The notes beneath the pieces were generated by a model. It was not told the DNA's origin. It ran no database searches and saw nothing but the letters and a program-made list of their open reading frames with translations. A DNA stretch of 64,000 nucleotides, taken from NCBI RefSeq assembly GCF_900114355.1, contig NZ_FOSS01000003.1:245215-309214 (forward strand). Reading direction: 5' to 3'. Positions 52,139 to 63,354 of this stretch are shown here, piece by piece. Each line of letters starts with the position of its first letter. The first letter of the stretch is position 1. The position numbers and the translations under genes are program-made. Origin of the DNA: Lysobacter sp. cf310. GTDB lineage: Bacteria > Pseudomonadota > Gammaproteobacteria > Xanthomonadales > Xanthomonadaceae.

Positions 52139-53284
52139 CTACTCCATGCCGGGACGGGGGACACTCGTCGAATATCGGCTGCAAATCTCTTCGAGGCGGG
52201 CGCGGCTGCGGATCAGGGCGTCCACGCAGCGCGGGTCGAACAGCCGACCGCGCTGCGCGTACAGATAGCCCAGGGCCGCGTCCACGTCCCAGGCCTTCTT
52301 GTAGGGACGCGGCGAAATCAGGGCGTCGAACACGTCGGCGACCGCGACGATCCGCGCTTCCAGCGGAATCTCCTCGCCGACCAGGCCGTCCGGATAACCG
52401 CTGCCGTCGTAGCGTTCGTGGTGGCGCAGCGCGATCATCGCGCCGGCCTGGATGAAACGGTTCTGGCTGCCGCTGAGCAGCTCGTAGCCGATCTTGGGAT
52501 GACGGCGCATCACCGCCGTCTCTTCCTCGGTCAAGGGGCCCGGCTTCATCAGCACCGCGTCGGGGATCGCGATCTTGCCCACGTCGTGCAGCGGCGCGGC
52601 CATCTCGATCACCCGCACTTCGTCCTCGAACATGCCCAGCGCCTCGGCGATCAGCCCGGCGATATGGGCCATGCGCTCCAGGTAGGCGCTGGTGCCGGCG
52701 TCGCGGTACTCGATCGCGCGCGCCAGCCGCGACAGCGTTTCGCGTTCGCGCTCTTCGACCTCGTGCATGCTCGACAGCAGGCGCTGCTCCAGCGACAGCG
52801 CGCGTTGCTTCACGTTCTCGGACTGCTGGCGCAGCTGCAGCAGGTTGCGGCAACGCGCGCGCAGTTCGCGCGGGCGCACCGGCTTGACCAGGAAGTCGAT
52901 CACCCCGGCCTCGAGCGCGGCCTGGCGCACGGGTTCGTCGCCGACCACGGTGACCAGGATGATCGGGATGTCGCGATGCAACGGCAGACGGCGGAAACGG
53001 CGCGCGAATTCCAGGCCGTCGATGCCGGGCATGCGGTAGTCCAGCAGCAACAGATCCGGCTGGCTCGACTCGCACCAGGCCAGCGCCGCTTCCGGCTCGC
53101 CGAAGTCGTGCACGGCCAGCTCGGACGCAATGTCCTCGATGATGTGGCGCAGCATCGTGCGCGCAGACGTTTGGTCATCGACGATAACGACGTTCACACC
53201 GGCATCCGTGAGGGGCCACCCCCTGTGGTGGCCGACAAGGCGAGGATACCCCGCCCAGCGGCCGTTGGCAGCCGCCCCGTTCAT
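52139..53284 (-). CDS. rpfG: Two-component response regulator RpfG, HD-GYP cyclic-di-GMP phosphodiesterase
   Basis: A 381-residue protein. The receiver domain has VVIVDDQTSARTML and phospho-acceptor LLLDYRMPGIDG near residues 76-87, ending FLVKPVRPRELRAR. The HD-GYP output domain has HDVGKIAIPD and HHERYDGSGYPDG, the residues that bind metal and c-di-GMP. ATG 53284 is used; GTG 53197 would give an N-terminus closer to other RpfG proteins. It lowers c-di-GMP on DSF signalling from RpfC. Confidence 0.95.
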   Translation of the reverse strand: MNGAAANGRWAGYPRLVGHHRGWPLTDAGVNVVIVDDQTSARTMLRHIIEDIASELAVHDFGEPEAALAWCESSQPDLLLLDYRMPGIDGLEFARRFRRLPLHRDIPIILVTVVGDEPVRQAALEAGVIDFLVKPVRPRELRARCRNLLQLRQQSENVKQRALSLEQRLLSSMHEVEERERETLSRLARAIEYRDAGTSAYLERMAHIAGLIAEALGMFEDEVRVIEMAAPLHDVGKIAIPDAVLMKPGPLTEEETAVMRRHPKIGYELLSGSQNRFIQAGAMIALRHHERYDGSGYPDGLVGEEIPLEARIVAVADVFDALISPRPYKKAWDVDAALGYLYAQRGRLFDPRCVDALIRSRARLEEICSRYSTSVPRPGME

Positions 53285-53313
53285 TTTGCTTGCCGGCGTA
53301 CATCCATAACGCA

Positions 53314-53337
53314 GGAAGGCCGCCGCGGCGGCCTTCC
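53314..53337 (-). terminator. Hairpin between lysS and rpfG
   Basis: A perfect 11-bp stem GGAAGGCCGCC / GGCGGCCTTCC with a two-base loop, 80 bases after the lysS stop. The U-tract is weak, so termination may be partial. Confidence 0.5.
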
Positions 53338-53416
53338 ATGTTTGCGCCAGGACGGTGCGGCGGGCTTCACGAATGCCGCCCAGCCGCGTCCCGCCACGCC
53401 CCGCCGCTGGGGGCGA

Positions 53417-54931
<1,515 letters not shown>

Positions 54932-55144
54932 GGTCTTCGCGTTTGAGGGGGTTGCGGTGGGACGGCGTCGGTAACGTACGGCTTAGGAGCGCAGAGTACT
55001 GGCAGCGGCGGCGGTTTGCTCGCCCGGGGCGGCGGCCGGCCGCTCCCGAAAGACCGGGTGACCTTGCGCACATACGCATGCGCCCGGCCGGGTCTAGATT
55101 CGCTCGTGCGCCCCAAGGCGGCGCGCCCACGGGACGGATCGAGC

Positions 55145-55279
55145 ATGTTCAAGAAATTTCTGATCGGACTGGCGATGGTGGCGGTGGTCTGCGCCCTCGC
55201 CCGTGCCGGCTACGAGTTCGGCCAGCACCTGGCGCAGCGCGATCAGGCCAAGGTCGCCGCGGCCGCCGCCCAACCCTAG
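55145..55279 (+). CDS. Small membrane-anchored protein, 44 residues
   Basis: ATG 55145 begins MFKKFLIGLAMVAVVCALAR, one hydrophobic helix after a basic start, then GYEFGQHLAQRDQAKVAAAA. GGGACGGATCG precedes it, giving only a weak ribosome site. It lies in the gap between divergent lysS and the end of prfB. No family recognised; similar short proteins are seen in Xanthomonadaceae but seldom named. Confidence 0.5.
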   Translation: MFKKFLIGLAMVAVVCALARAGYEFGQHLAQRDQAKVAAAAAQP

Positions 55280-55344
55280 AGGGGCGGCCCCGCGGTCCGC
55301 GGGCGGCGGGCGACGACCGTGGTCGCGCCCGTCGCCGGCGGAGT

Positions 55345-56473
55345 TCAGACCGCGTCGCTGCGTTTGGAGCCGACTTCCAGGCCCGATTTCAGGCTGGCCT
55401 CGACGAACTCGTCGAGGTCGCCGTCGAGCACCTTCTGGGTGTCGCTGCGCTCGATGCCGGTGCGCAGGTCCTTGATCCGGCTCTGGTCGAGCACGTAGTT
55501 GCGGATCTGGCTGCCCCAGCCGATGTCGGATTTGGTCGCCTCGACCGCGTCGCGTTCGGCGTTGCGCTTCTGGATCTCCAGCTCGTACAGCTTGGCGGCG
55601 AGCATCTTCATCGCGTTGTCGCGGTTCTGGTGCTGGCTGCGGCCGGTCTGGCAGGCCACCACGATCCCGCTGGGGATGTGGGTGATGCGCACCGCCGACT
55701 CGGTCTTGTTGACGTGCTGGCCGCCGGCGCCCGAGGAGCGGTAGACGTCGGTGCGCAGGTCGGCCGGATTGATCTCGATGTCGATGTTGTCGTCGACTTC
55801 CGGCGACACGAACACCGAAGTGAAGCTGGTGTGGCGACGGTTGTCGGAGTCGAACGGCGACTTGCGCACCAGCCGGTGCACGCCGGTTTCGGTCTTGAGC
55901 CAGCCGTAGGCGAAATCGCCCTCGACCCGCAGCGTGGCCGACTTGATGCCGGCGACGTCGCCGCCGCTGGCTTCCATCAGTTCGGTCTTCCAGCCGCGCG
56001 ACTCGCACCAGCGCAGGTACATGCGCAGCAGGATTTCGGCCCAGTCCTGGGCTTCGGTGCCGCCGGCGCCGGCCTGGATGTCGACGAAGGCGTTGGACGC
56101 GTCCATCTTGCCGGAGAACATGCGCCGGAACTCGAGCTTCTCGACCTCCTTGGCGTAGCCCTCGACGTCGGCGACCACGGCCTGGGCGGTGGACTCGTCG
56201 TCCTCCATCTCGGCCAGCTCCAGCAGCTCGCCGGCGCCGACCAGGCCGTCGGTGAGGTTGCGGATGCCGTCGACGACCTTTTCCAGCGAGGCGCGCTCGC
56301 GACCCAGGCCCTGGGCGCGCTCGGCGTCGTTCCAGATGTCCGGGTTTTCGAGTTCGCGGTTGACTTCTTCTAGACGTTCGACCTTGCTGTCGTAGTCAAA
56401 GATACCCCCTGAGCGAATCCAGCCGTCCGGTGAGGTCGGCGATGCGCTGGCGGACGGGATTGAGTTCGATCAT
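55345..56473 (-). CDS. prfB: Peptide chain release factor 2 with programmed +1 frameshift
   Basis: A 375-residue RF2 that reads UAA and UGA stops. Translation begins at ATG 56473 ([18 protein letters not shown]), and after codon 25 meets an in-frame TGA at 56396-56398 in the context AGGGGG-TAT-CTT-TGA-C, the classical autoregulatory site: the SD-like AGGGGG and slippery CTT promote +1 slippage when RF2 is scarce. The main frame runs from 56397 to 55345. The GGQ motif ([14 protein letters not shown]) and the tripeptide anticodon-like SPF ([10 protein letters not shown]) are visible. Confidence 0.97.
56396..56407 (-). promoter_or_regulatory. Programmed +1 frameshift site of prfB
   Basis: Minus-strand AGGGGGTATCTTTGAC near 56,395-56,410: internal SD-like AGGGGG, slippery CTT and weak TGA-C stop, identical in design to the E. 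coli prfB site. Confidence 0.95.
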
Positions 56474-56656
56474 GTCCGGTGGTTTTGATGCGGATGAACC
56501 GGCGATTCTAGCAGGCCCGGGGGCCCCTAGCTCTGGACCGGTCCCGCGCTCGACCGACTCGCGCCGCGACCGCGCCAATCCACGGCAGCGGCTAACAACC
56601 CAAGGAAATCCCGGCGGGACGCCGCTCCTACCCCCGGGCAGGAGCGGCGCCGCGCG

Positions 56657-59587
56657 CTACCGGACCTCGAACTCGCCGACCAGCACGGTTTCCGACTGCT
56701 GCTTCAGGCGCAGGGTCACGCGCTGGTCCTGCTGGCGCGAGGTGCCGAAGCCGGTGCTCAGCCACAGCTGCAGGGTGGTGGCGCCGGTGACCAGCTGCTG
56801 ACGATCGCCGTAGAAGTTGGCCTCGACCTTGTACTTGCCGGGCTTGGCGTCGCGCAGCATGAATTCCTCGGGGCCGTAGCCGCCGGTGAAGTCGTTGGAG
56901 ATGCGCCCGCCCTGGTAGGTCAGGGTGTGCTGGTAGAAACAGCGCTCGCCGTTGGGGTCGGTCACCCACAGGTCCATGTCGGAGTTGTCGCTGTCCCAGC
57001 TCAGCACCGCGCGCAGGTCCAAGGGCAGATTGCGCAGCAGGCGCTTGTCCATCGCCGAGGTGTCCAGCGGGCGGCCCGAGGTCGCCACGATCGCGTTGAG
57101 CTCGTTGAGCGCGATCAAGGCCACGCCGTCGAAGCGGCTGTCCCAGCTCCGGCTCACCACTTGATAGAGGTTGTCGATGGCCGGCTGGTAGTCGCGCGCG
57201 GCCGCATAGGCCAGGCCGAGATCGCGGAAGCTTTGCGGTTCCTCCTCGGCCAGGCGCACCACGCGCTCGAACAGCGGCACCGCCAGCGTCGGCTCGTCGG
57301 CCTGCAGCAGGCGATAACCGAGCACGCGCAGGATGTGGCGGTTCTCCAGGTCCAGCTCGGCCAGGTTGGACAGCACCCGCAGCGCCAGTGCGCGCTGCCG
57401 CTTCTCCAGCAGCACGTCGGCCACGTCCAGATAGAACGCGGTGCTGGCGGCATAACCGTCGCGCTCGTCCAGGTAGATCGCGTAGGCCTGCTCCGGCGTG
57501 GCCTTGCGCAGGCGCGCGGCGTAGGGCGAGTCGGGCTTCCAGGCCTGCAGGGCGATGGTCGCGCCGCGGCCTTCGCCGCCGTCGCCGGCGCCGGCCTCGC
57601 CCTTGGGCGCGGCCTCGGCCGCAAGATCCTCGGCCCTGAGGCGCGAGCCGGTGACCTCGACCCGGTCCAGGCTCTGCGACGCCGCGTCCGCGGCCGCCAC
57701 TTCGCGCACCGCGCTGGGCGCAGGTGCGGCCATCGGCATCGGCGGCGCGTAAGCGTAGCTGTCGCTTTCCGTCGTGGGCGCGGCGATCGTCGGCTTGGGC
57801 TGCGGCGGCCGGCCCTTCGGCCAGGTCTTCTGCCACCACTGCACGGTGTCCTCGAACTGCGCGGCGATCGCGTCCAGATGCGAGCGCCGCGCCTCGTCGC
57901 GCTGCCCGCGCTGCGCGGACTTCAAGCGATCGAACTCGGCGCGCAGCTCGGCCGGCGGCAGGATGTCGTACTGCAGATAGTCGGCGACCGCTTCCAGCAC
58001 CAGCAGCGAGGTCTCGGGCGTGACCAGGCCGAACTGCTGGCTCAGGCGCGCGATGGCGGCGCGATTGAGCTCCGGTTCGGCGCCCAGCGCACGCACCCGG
58101 TAGCCGGCCCACAGCCGCGCCGCATAGGCGCTGTCCGGCGCGTCCGCGCCGATCTTCAGTTGCAGCGGCGCCTGGCCGTCGAAGCGCAGCGTCAATGTCG
58201 CGCCAGGCGCGGTCAGGCGCCCGGCCACGCGCAGCACGCCGCCCTGCGGATAGGCCGACTCGGCGACCAGGTCGGTCGCGCCCAAGGCCTCCAGATCGCG
58301 CAGGCGCGCATCGGCCGCCAACAACTCGCGTGCGCCGTCCTCGATCGCGCCCGGCGTCTGCCAGGCGATCAGACGACCGCCGTGGCCCTCGGCCAGCGCG
58401 CTCAGGCGCGCGCCGTCGGCGGCGTTGCCGGCGGAATTGATCGCGTACAGACGCTGGCCGCGGCCCAGTTCGGGGAAGCGGCGCTGGCCGTAATTGAACA
58501 GGCCGTCGCTGACCAGCAGGTATTCCTCGACCTCGGCCTGCGGCGTCCAGCCGCCGGGGTCGGTGGCGCCGTCGTAGACCGTGGCTTTCAAGGCCTCGCG
58601 CAAGGCGCGCCAATCGCCGCCCTGGACGCGGAACTCGCCGGCGTCCTCGGCGCGGTCGCGCAAGCGGATCAGGCGCACCTGAGCGTCGCCCAGCGCGGCG
58701 AAGTAGCGGTCCAGCAAGGCCAGCTCGCCGGCCTGATCGCGCTTGCGGCCCGACGCCGAGCTGTCCCACAGCAGGCCCACCCGCTTGGGCAGCGCGCGCC
58801 GGGCGGCGGCCGCGGCCAGCGGCACTTCCGCCAGGAAGTAGTGCTGGCCGTCGACGCTTTGGGTATAGACCTGCGGCGACTCGGCGCGGGCGAAGCGCAG
58901 GCTCAGGCCGCCGCCCGCTTGCGCGCGCTCGATCCGCGCGCGGTAGCCGCCTTGGCCGTCGCGCTTGAAATCGATCCGGCCGAAACCGCCGTCGACGCGC
59001 GGCGCCGAGGCGCCGCGCGCAAGCACGCGCAGCTCGACGGCATCGGCGCCGCGCGCGTAATCCAGCGGCAATGGCAGGCGCCGGCCATCTCCGTCCGGGC
59101 GCAGAGCTTCGACATAGCTCAGGCGCACCCGGCGGGTGCCCTGCGCCGGAATCGGATACACGCGCAGGCGGAAATGGTTGCCCTCGGTCTTTTCCAGCAA
59201 GGCCGGGTCGATCCCGCGCCGCTCGATCGCCTCGAACACGGCCTGCCCCTGCGCCTTGGGCACCGGCACCGCCGCGCGCATGCGGCCGTCGATATCCAGG
59301 GCGAACGCGCTGATCTGCTGGCCCTCGTGCAGCGGGAACTGCAGCTCGCCTTCCAGCGCGCGCGCATTGGGATTGCGGAAGCTCAGTTCGACCGTGGTCT
59401 GGGCCAGCCCGCCGTTGAGCTCGACCTCGACCGCGGCCGTCTCCAGCACGATCGGCCGCTCGGCGCCGTTGGCGCGCATCAGCGGCGGCGCGGTGACCGA
59501 GCCCCGGTCCGGCGGGGCCATGACCTGGGCGGCAACCGCGCCGCTCAGCCCCAACAGCAGGCACACATGCAAGACATAGGAACGCAC
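56657..59587 (-). CDS. Exported VIT/VWA/TPR domain protein with DUF2135-like C-terminus
   Basis: A 976-residue exported protein. GTG 59587 follows AGGAGAGGTGACCG and starts a signal peptide (MRSYVLHVCLLLGLSGAVAA). A VIT domain is at about residues 45-170 (VELSFRNPNARALEGELQFP). A VWA-like domain follows from about 270, with MIDAS-like DSSAS in LLWDSSASGRKRD. A linker near residues 638-650 contains LDRVEVTGSRL. A TPR-like helical segment (FERVVRLAEEEPQSFRDLGL) is at about 690-830, and the C-terminus (SDNSDMDLWVTDPNGE, AKPGKYKVEANFYGDR) matches the YfaP/DUF2135 type. Metal-dependent adhesion is suggested. It is on the same strand as the TfuA operon but 300 bases downstream. Confidence 0.88.
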   Translation of the reverse strand: MRSYVLHVCLLLGLSGAVAAQVMAPPDRGSVTAPPLMRANGAERPIVLETAAVEVELNGGLAQTTVELSFRNPNARALEGELQFPLHEGQQISAFALDIDGRMRAAVPVPKAQGQAVFEAIERRGIDPALLEKTEGNHFRLRVYPIPAQGTRRVRLSYVEALRPDGDGRRLPLPLDYARGADAVELRVLARGASAPRVDGGFGRIDFKRDGQGGYRARIERAQAGGGLSLRFARAESPQVYTQSVDGQHYFLAEVPLAAAAARRALPKRVGLLWDSSASGRKRDQAGELALLDRYFAALGDAQVRLIRLRDRAEDAGEFRVQGGDWRALREALKATVYDGATDPGGWTPQAEVEEYLLVSDGLFNYGQRRFPELGRGQRLYAINSAGNAADGARLSALAEGHGGRLIAWQTPGAIEDGARELLAADARLRDLEALGATDLVAESAYPQGGVLRVAGRLTAPGATLTLRFDGQAPLQLKIGADAPDSAYAARLWAGYRVRALGAEPELNRAAIARLSQQFGLVTPETSLLVLEAVADYLQYDILPPAELRAEFDRLKSAQRGQRDEARRSHLDAIAAQFEDTVQWWQKTWPKGRPPQPKPTIAAPTTESDSYAYAPPMPMAAPAPSAVREVAAADAASQSLDRVEVTGSRLRAEDLAAEAAPKGEAGAGDGGEGRGATIALQAWKPDSPYAARLRKATPEQAYAIYLDERDGYAASTAFYLDVADVLLEKRQRALALRVLSNLAELDLENRHILRVLGYRLLQADEPTLAVPLFERVVRLAEEEPQSFRDLGLAYAAARDYQPAIDNLYQVVSRSWDSRFDGVALIALNELNAIVATSGRPLDTSAMDKRLLRNLPLDLRAVLSWDSDNSDMDLWVTDPNGERCFYQHTLTYQGGRISNDFTGGYGPEEFMLRDAKPGKYKVEANFYGDRQQLVTGATTLQLWLSTGFGTSRQQDQRVTLRLKQQSETVLVGEFEVR

Positions 59588-59894
59588 CGGTCACCTCTCC
59601 TGGATTGGTCGTCGATCAGCCTGCAGGTAGTCAACGCATGCGCACGCTGAACGGGGTTGAGCCGCGGCTCGCCACGTCCAGGTTCGGATAATCGCGACCG
59701 CCCCGCTGCCACCTTGCCATGGCGCAGGCGTACATTCCCGCGAGTGCGGCCTCTGGAACCGCGATGCCCGGACCTCGCGGCGACCGCCGCGTTGTTGCAG
59801 CTGCCCGATACCGTACTGGTAGCCTGCACCCAACGACGCCGGCCCTACTTCGGCGAGTAAGTTCGACGCTCGATAGGAGCGGCGTGAGCCGCGA
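59588..59894. other. Intergenic region downstream of the TfuA gene
   Basis: No gene supported. The hairpin TAGGAGCGGCGTGAGCCGCGA at 59,875-59,895, at the TfuA stop, resembles dispersed repeats such as the one near 56,615-56,655 and may help end the TfuA transcript. I searched this region for a precursor peptide and saw no ATG with a ribosome site. Confidence 0.5.
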
Positions 59895-61277
59895 TCAAAG
59901 CGCCGGTTCGCCCGTGGGCGCAGCAGGCTCCTCGATGCCCTGCGCCAGCAGATACCGGCCCAGGATGTGGGTCACGAAGCCCGAGAGGTTTTGGAAACCC
60001 AGCGACTGCGCGTAGGCCTCGGGGTCGGGCAGCATCGGGCCGTAGTGCTGTTCGTACCAGCGCTGCAGGTCGGCGTAGCCGATGTTGAAGTCTTCGGCGG
60101 ACAGTTGCTTAAGCCAGGCGTCGCCGTAGCGCTCGCGGATCGCGGCCACGTCGGCGACCGCGTCGGCGTAGCGGCCGCTGGCTTTCAGCGCGGCGAGCAG
60201 GTAGGCGTCCACGCCGGCCAGGGCCTGCAAGGACAGCTGCTGCACGCGCGCGTCCATTTCCAGCAGGGACAGCCAGTCCGCATCACTCAGCCCCTGCCCG
60301 TCCCGCCAAGCCCGTAGATCGGCGGTGCTGCGCAGGCCGTTTCTGGCCGCGATCCGGAACACGGCTGCCTTCATGTCCTGGGGGCCCGGCGGCGACGCCG
60401 AGCGGCTCTCCCTGGCGATCTTCATCAGCAGCGCCTCGCGCAGCAAGGCATCGCGCGCCGGCGACGCCGCCCGCGCATGCTCGACCGCCTCGGCGTCGAT
60501 CGCAGCGCTGGACCAGCCCGCCTTCAGCGACTCGCCAGCGACCCGCGCCTCCTGCGATTGGGCCAGGTCGCGCCACAGGCCGGTCTGCTCCAGCACGAAC
60601 TCCGGCGCCGGCGGCTCGTCGGCAGCGTCGCCCAGCGTCGCCAAATGCCGCAGCAGCGCTGCGGCGTCCTGCGCCTTCGCGTCGGGTTCGCCGGCCAGCT
60701 CGCGCAGCGCGGCCAGCACCTGCTCGTCCAGGCCGATGCCCAGCGCGTAGGCGTAGGTGTCCGCCCAGCTGCGCACGTTGTAGTGCTGGGCCTTGGCGTA
60801 GGCGCACAGCAGCCCGTGTTGCTCGGCCGTAATCTGGCCGGCCTGGCGCATCCGATCCAGTCCGAAGCGGATGCTGACCATGGCGGTGGACAGAGAGCGG
60901 TAGCCGTCTTCCTGGGTGGCGTGCGCCACCGCGACTTCGTCGTCGTCCTCGATGGCCCCGTCGCGGTAGGCCTCGAACACTTGGCCCAGGCCACGCATGC
61001 CGAAGCCGTGCAGCTCTGCGGCGCGCAGCGCGCCCATGCTGGAGGCGCCGTAGACCGCAATCCCGCTCTCGATCGCGTACAGAATTTCCTTGTGCCAGAC
61101 CGCGGGCACCTGCTCGAAGAAACCGTCGACGATCGCCACCCGGTCGCCGCGCCGTGCGCGGGTGCGTACCAGCGTATAGAGGTCGCCCATGGCGATGGGG
61201 TCCAGATAGACCGCGGGCAGGATCGCTTCGGCCTCGCCGCGCGGCAAGGACGGCCCCAGATAGACGAAGGTGGCCAT
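59895..61277 (-). CDS. TfuA domain protein (YcaO partner)
   Basis: A 460-residue protein. The N-terminal TfuA domain is clear: FVYLGPSLPRGEAEAILPAV, AIVDGFFEQVPAVWHKEIL, VYGASSMGALRAAELHGFGM and EDDDEVAVAHAT. TfuA proteins work with YcaO enzymes to supply sulfur for peptide thioamides (thioviridamide-type RiPPs, methyl-coenzyme M reductase glycine) and are also found in trifolitoxin clusters. The C-terminal half (residues about 230-460) is longer than a minimal TfuA. Its start overlaps the YcaO stop (TGATG), so the two are coupled. Confidence 0.93.
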   Translation of the reverse strand: MATFVYLGPSLPRGEAEAILPAVYLDPIAMGDLYTLVRTRARRGDRVAIVDGFFEQVPAVWHKEILYAIESGIAVYGASSMGALRAAELHGFGMRGLGQVFEAYRDGAIEDDDEVAVAHATQEDGYRSLSTAMVSIRFGLDRMRQAGQITAEQHGLLCAYAKAQHYNVRSWADTYAYALGIGLDEQVLAALRELAGEPDAKAQDAAALLRHLATLGDAADEPPAPEFVLEQTGLWRDLAQSQEARVAGESLKAGWSSAAIDAEAVEHARAASPARDALLREALLMKIARESRSASPPGPQDMKAAVFRIAARNGLRSTADLRAWRDGQGLSDADWLSLLEMDARVQQLSLQALAGVDAYLLAALKASGRYADAVADVAAIRERYGDAWLKQLSAEDFNIGYADLQRWYEQHYGPMLPDPEAYAQSLGFQNLSGFVTHILGRYLLAQGIEEPAAPTGEPAL

Positions 61278-62620
61278 CAGCGCGGCGCTCCAGCGGGCCG
61301 GGCGAGCCGATCGCGCTCCGGTACGCGGATCGCGCGCCCGTGCGACAGCGCGCCGGCAAGGCCCGGCACGACCATGCGCACCACCGAAACGCCGATGTCC
61401 GGCTTGCGCAGGTCCACCGCCACCGCATTCTCGATGCCGGCCGCGCGCAAGCGGTCGAGCAGATAGCGGATGTCGCCGTTGAAGCTCGTGGTCGCCAGGT
61501 TCTTGCGCTCACGGAAATCCAAGCTAGCCGGCGACCGCGCCCAGGCCTCGCGGAAGCTCTTGAGCGCGTTGGGATTGCCGCCCGAGCGGTACTGTCCGGG
61601 CGCGATGTCGTCGCGCGAGCCGCTGATATAGGTCAGGCGGCTCTGCACCGCTTCGGTCAGTGCGCGCAGCAGGGCGATGCCGGGATTGAGGTGACAGCCG
61701 TAGCCATTGAAGTGCGGCAGCGTGCGCCAGCGCAAGGCGTCGTCGGCATCGACGATGGAACAGCCGTAAACGGGTATGTCCAGGTCGGAGCTCAGATCGA
61801 AGGCGGCGACCGAGACGCCGGCCGCATCGAGCTTATCCAGCACCGCTCGGCAGTCGGGGGCATCGATGGTTTCGATGCTCACGCGGCGCGCGCTGTCGAA
61901 GCTGCGCATCGCATCGCCCGCGTGATGGATCGCGTCGCGCTCGATCAGCTCCTTGAGCGCGTGGGTGATCGCCTCCAGCACTTCGTTGCCGCCGGCCAGG
62001 CCGTTGCTGGACTGCATGAAGGTCGTGGCCGAGCCGCGCCGGCCGCTGCCGACGTAGTTGGTGCTCACGCTCTCCAGCGGCACCCAGACCGGGCCGTCCT
62101 GCAGCAGGTCGTAACCTTCGACCCAGGCGATGGGCTGGTCCGCGCGCGGCGCGCTGTCCTCGTAATGGCTCAGCCGTTCGTACTGCACGATGGGCGCCCT
62201 GCGACGCAAGGACCAGGGCGAGTCCACGTACACCGGCCGTTCGATGGTTTCCGCGTGCCAGCACTCCACCGACTCCATCAGCGCCGAGGCCTTGGCCGCG
62301 GCATGGGTCAGGCCCTTGCCCTGCGCGGTGGCCAGGCCACGCGAATTCGGCCGGATCGCCACCCAGACCGGCACCCCGATCACGTCCAGCCCGGTGACGT
62401 TCGCCAACCGGGTCAGGCCGATACGCGGCGCCAGCGCCTGCAGCCGCCGCACCGTGTCCTCGGGATCGCAGGCGCGTTGGGTACCGTCCCAGAACGACTT
62501 CATCAGCCGCAGCTCCTCGCCGAACACGCGGATCGGCGCGACCGCCGACTCGCCTGCGCCACGAGCTTCAGGATCGGTTGCGGTCGCCGGCAGTGCGGTC
62601 TGGTCCATACGCTGTTCCAT
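61277..62620 (-). CDS. YcaO-type ATP-dependent peptide-modifying enzyme
   Basis: A 447-residue stand-alone YcaO. ATP-binding elements are KGLTHAAAKASALMESVE and the later ITHALKELIERDAIHHAGD; the C-terminal half contains DIAPGQYRSGGNPNALKSF. It lacks a PxPxP C-terminus (ends RLARPAGAPR), a tail linked to azoline-forming cyclodehydratases, and it has a TfuA partner instead of an E1-like one. Together these favour a thioamide-forming role. ATG 62620 is used; ATG 62608 is in frame. Fourteen bases separate it from the ABC ATPase gene. Confidence 0.93.
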   Translation of the reverse strand: MEQRMDQTALPATATDPEARGAGESAVAPIRVFGEELRLMKSFWDGTQRACDPEDTVRRLQALAPRIGLTRLANVTGLDVIGVPVWVAIRPNSRGLATAQGKGLTHAAAKASALMESVECWHAETIERPVYVDSPWSLRRRAPIVQYERLSHYEDSAPRADQPIAWVEGYDLLQDGPVWVPLESVSTNYVGSGRRGSATTFMQSSNGLAGGNEVLEAITHALKELIERDAIHHAGDAMRSFDSARRVSIETIDAPDCRAVLDKLDAAGVSVAAFDLSSDLDIPVYGCSIVDADDALRWRTLPHFNGYGCHLNPGIALLRALTEAVQSRLTYISGSRDDIAPGQYRSGGNPNALKSFREAWARSPASLDFRERKNLATTSFNGDIRYLLDRLRAAGIENAVAVDLRKPDIGVSVVRMVVPGLAGALSHGRAIRVPERDRLARPAGAPR

Positions 62621-62634
62621 GCGGACGGGAACCC

Positions 62635-63333
62635 TCAAGCCGCGGCCAAGGCCATATCGACGAAGCGCCCCTTGTCCAGCTGCATGCCCAGCGTGGCATA
62701 GCCGGCCGCACGCTGATCGTGGGTGACCATGACCACGGTCTTGCCGAGTTCGCGGTTGAGGTCGCGCAGCAAGTCCAGCACTTCGCTGGCCACCGCGCGG
62801 TCCAGGTTGCCGGTGGGCTCGTCGCACAGCAGCACCGGTGCGTCGCCAACGATCGCCCGCGCGATGGCCACGCGTTGCTGCTCACCGCCCGACAGCTGGC
62901 TGGGCATGTGCCGGGCGCGATGCGACAGGCCGACCAGATCCAGCGCCGACGCGACCCGGCGCTTGCGCTCGGCCGAGGTCATGCGCATCAGCGACAGCGG
63001 CAGGGACACGTTTTGCTCGGCGCTGAGCATGGGCAGCAGGTTGTAGGACTGGAACACGAAGCCGACGTTGCGGGCGCGCCAACGCGCCATGCTGGCTTGC
63101 GGCATATCGTCGATGCGCTTCCCGTCGAACAGGACCTGACCGGATGACGGCCTGTCCACGCCCGCGAGCAGATTGAGCAAGGTGGTCTTTCCCGAACCGG
63201 AGGGCCCCATCAGCGCCAAGAACAATCCGGCCGGGATGTCCATGTTCAGATCGTCGAATATGGTCGTCGAATCGGCCCCGCGCTGGTAGATCTTCGATAC
63301 GGACACGAGTTTGAATCCATTGTTGTTGCCCAT
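62635..63333 (-). CDS. ABC transporter ATP-binding protein, MacB/LolD type
   Basis: A 232-residue ATPase. Walker A is GPSGSGKTT, the Q-loop is in [10 protein letters not shown], the signature is [14 protein letters not shown], and Walker B is [11 protein letters not shown], the last with the NLD of the MacB/LolD class. ATG 63333 is chosen because GGAG lies six bases upstream; longer in-frame starts at 63345 lack this. Works with a separate permease (not in the window) and the adaptor encoded next to it, so a MacAB-like exporter is likely. Confidence 0.95.
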   Translation of the reverse strand: MGNNNGFKLVSVSKIYQRGADSTTIFDDLNMDIPAGLFLALMGPSGSGKTTLLNLLAGVDRPSSGQVLFDGKRIDDMPQASMARWRARNVGFVFQSYNLLPMLSAEQNVSLPLSLMRMTSAERKRRVASALDLVGLSHRARHMPSQLSGGEQQRVAIARAIVGDAPVLLCDEPTGNLDRAVASEVLDLLRDLNRELGKTVVMVTHDQRAAGYATLGMQLDKGRFVDMALAAA

Positions 63334-63354
63334 GATCTGCTCCATCAAATCCGT

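Noticed and set aside
56927-59650. A 907-codon plus-strand frame opposite the VIT/VWA gene
   Set aside because: Low-complexity Arg/Ala/Gln product; the minus-strand frame has a signal peptide, ribosome site and domains.
59588-59894. A RiPP precursor peptide downstream of TfuA
   Set aside because: Frames there overlap the VIT/VWA gene, lack ribosome sites, and have no leader-core pattern.
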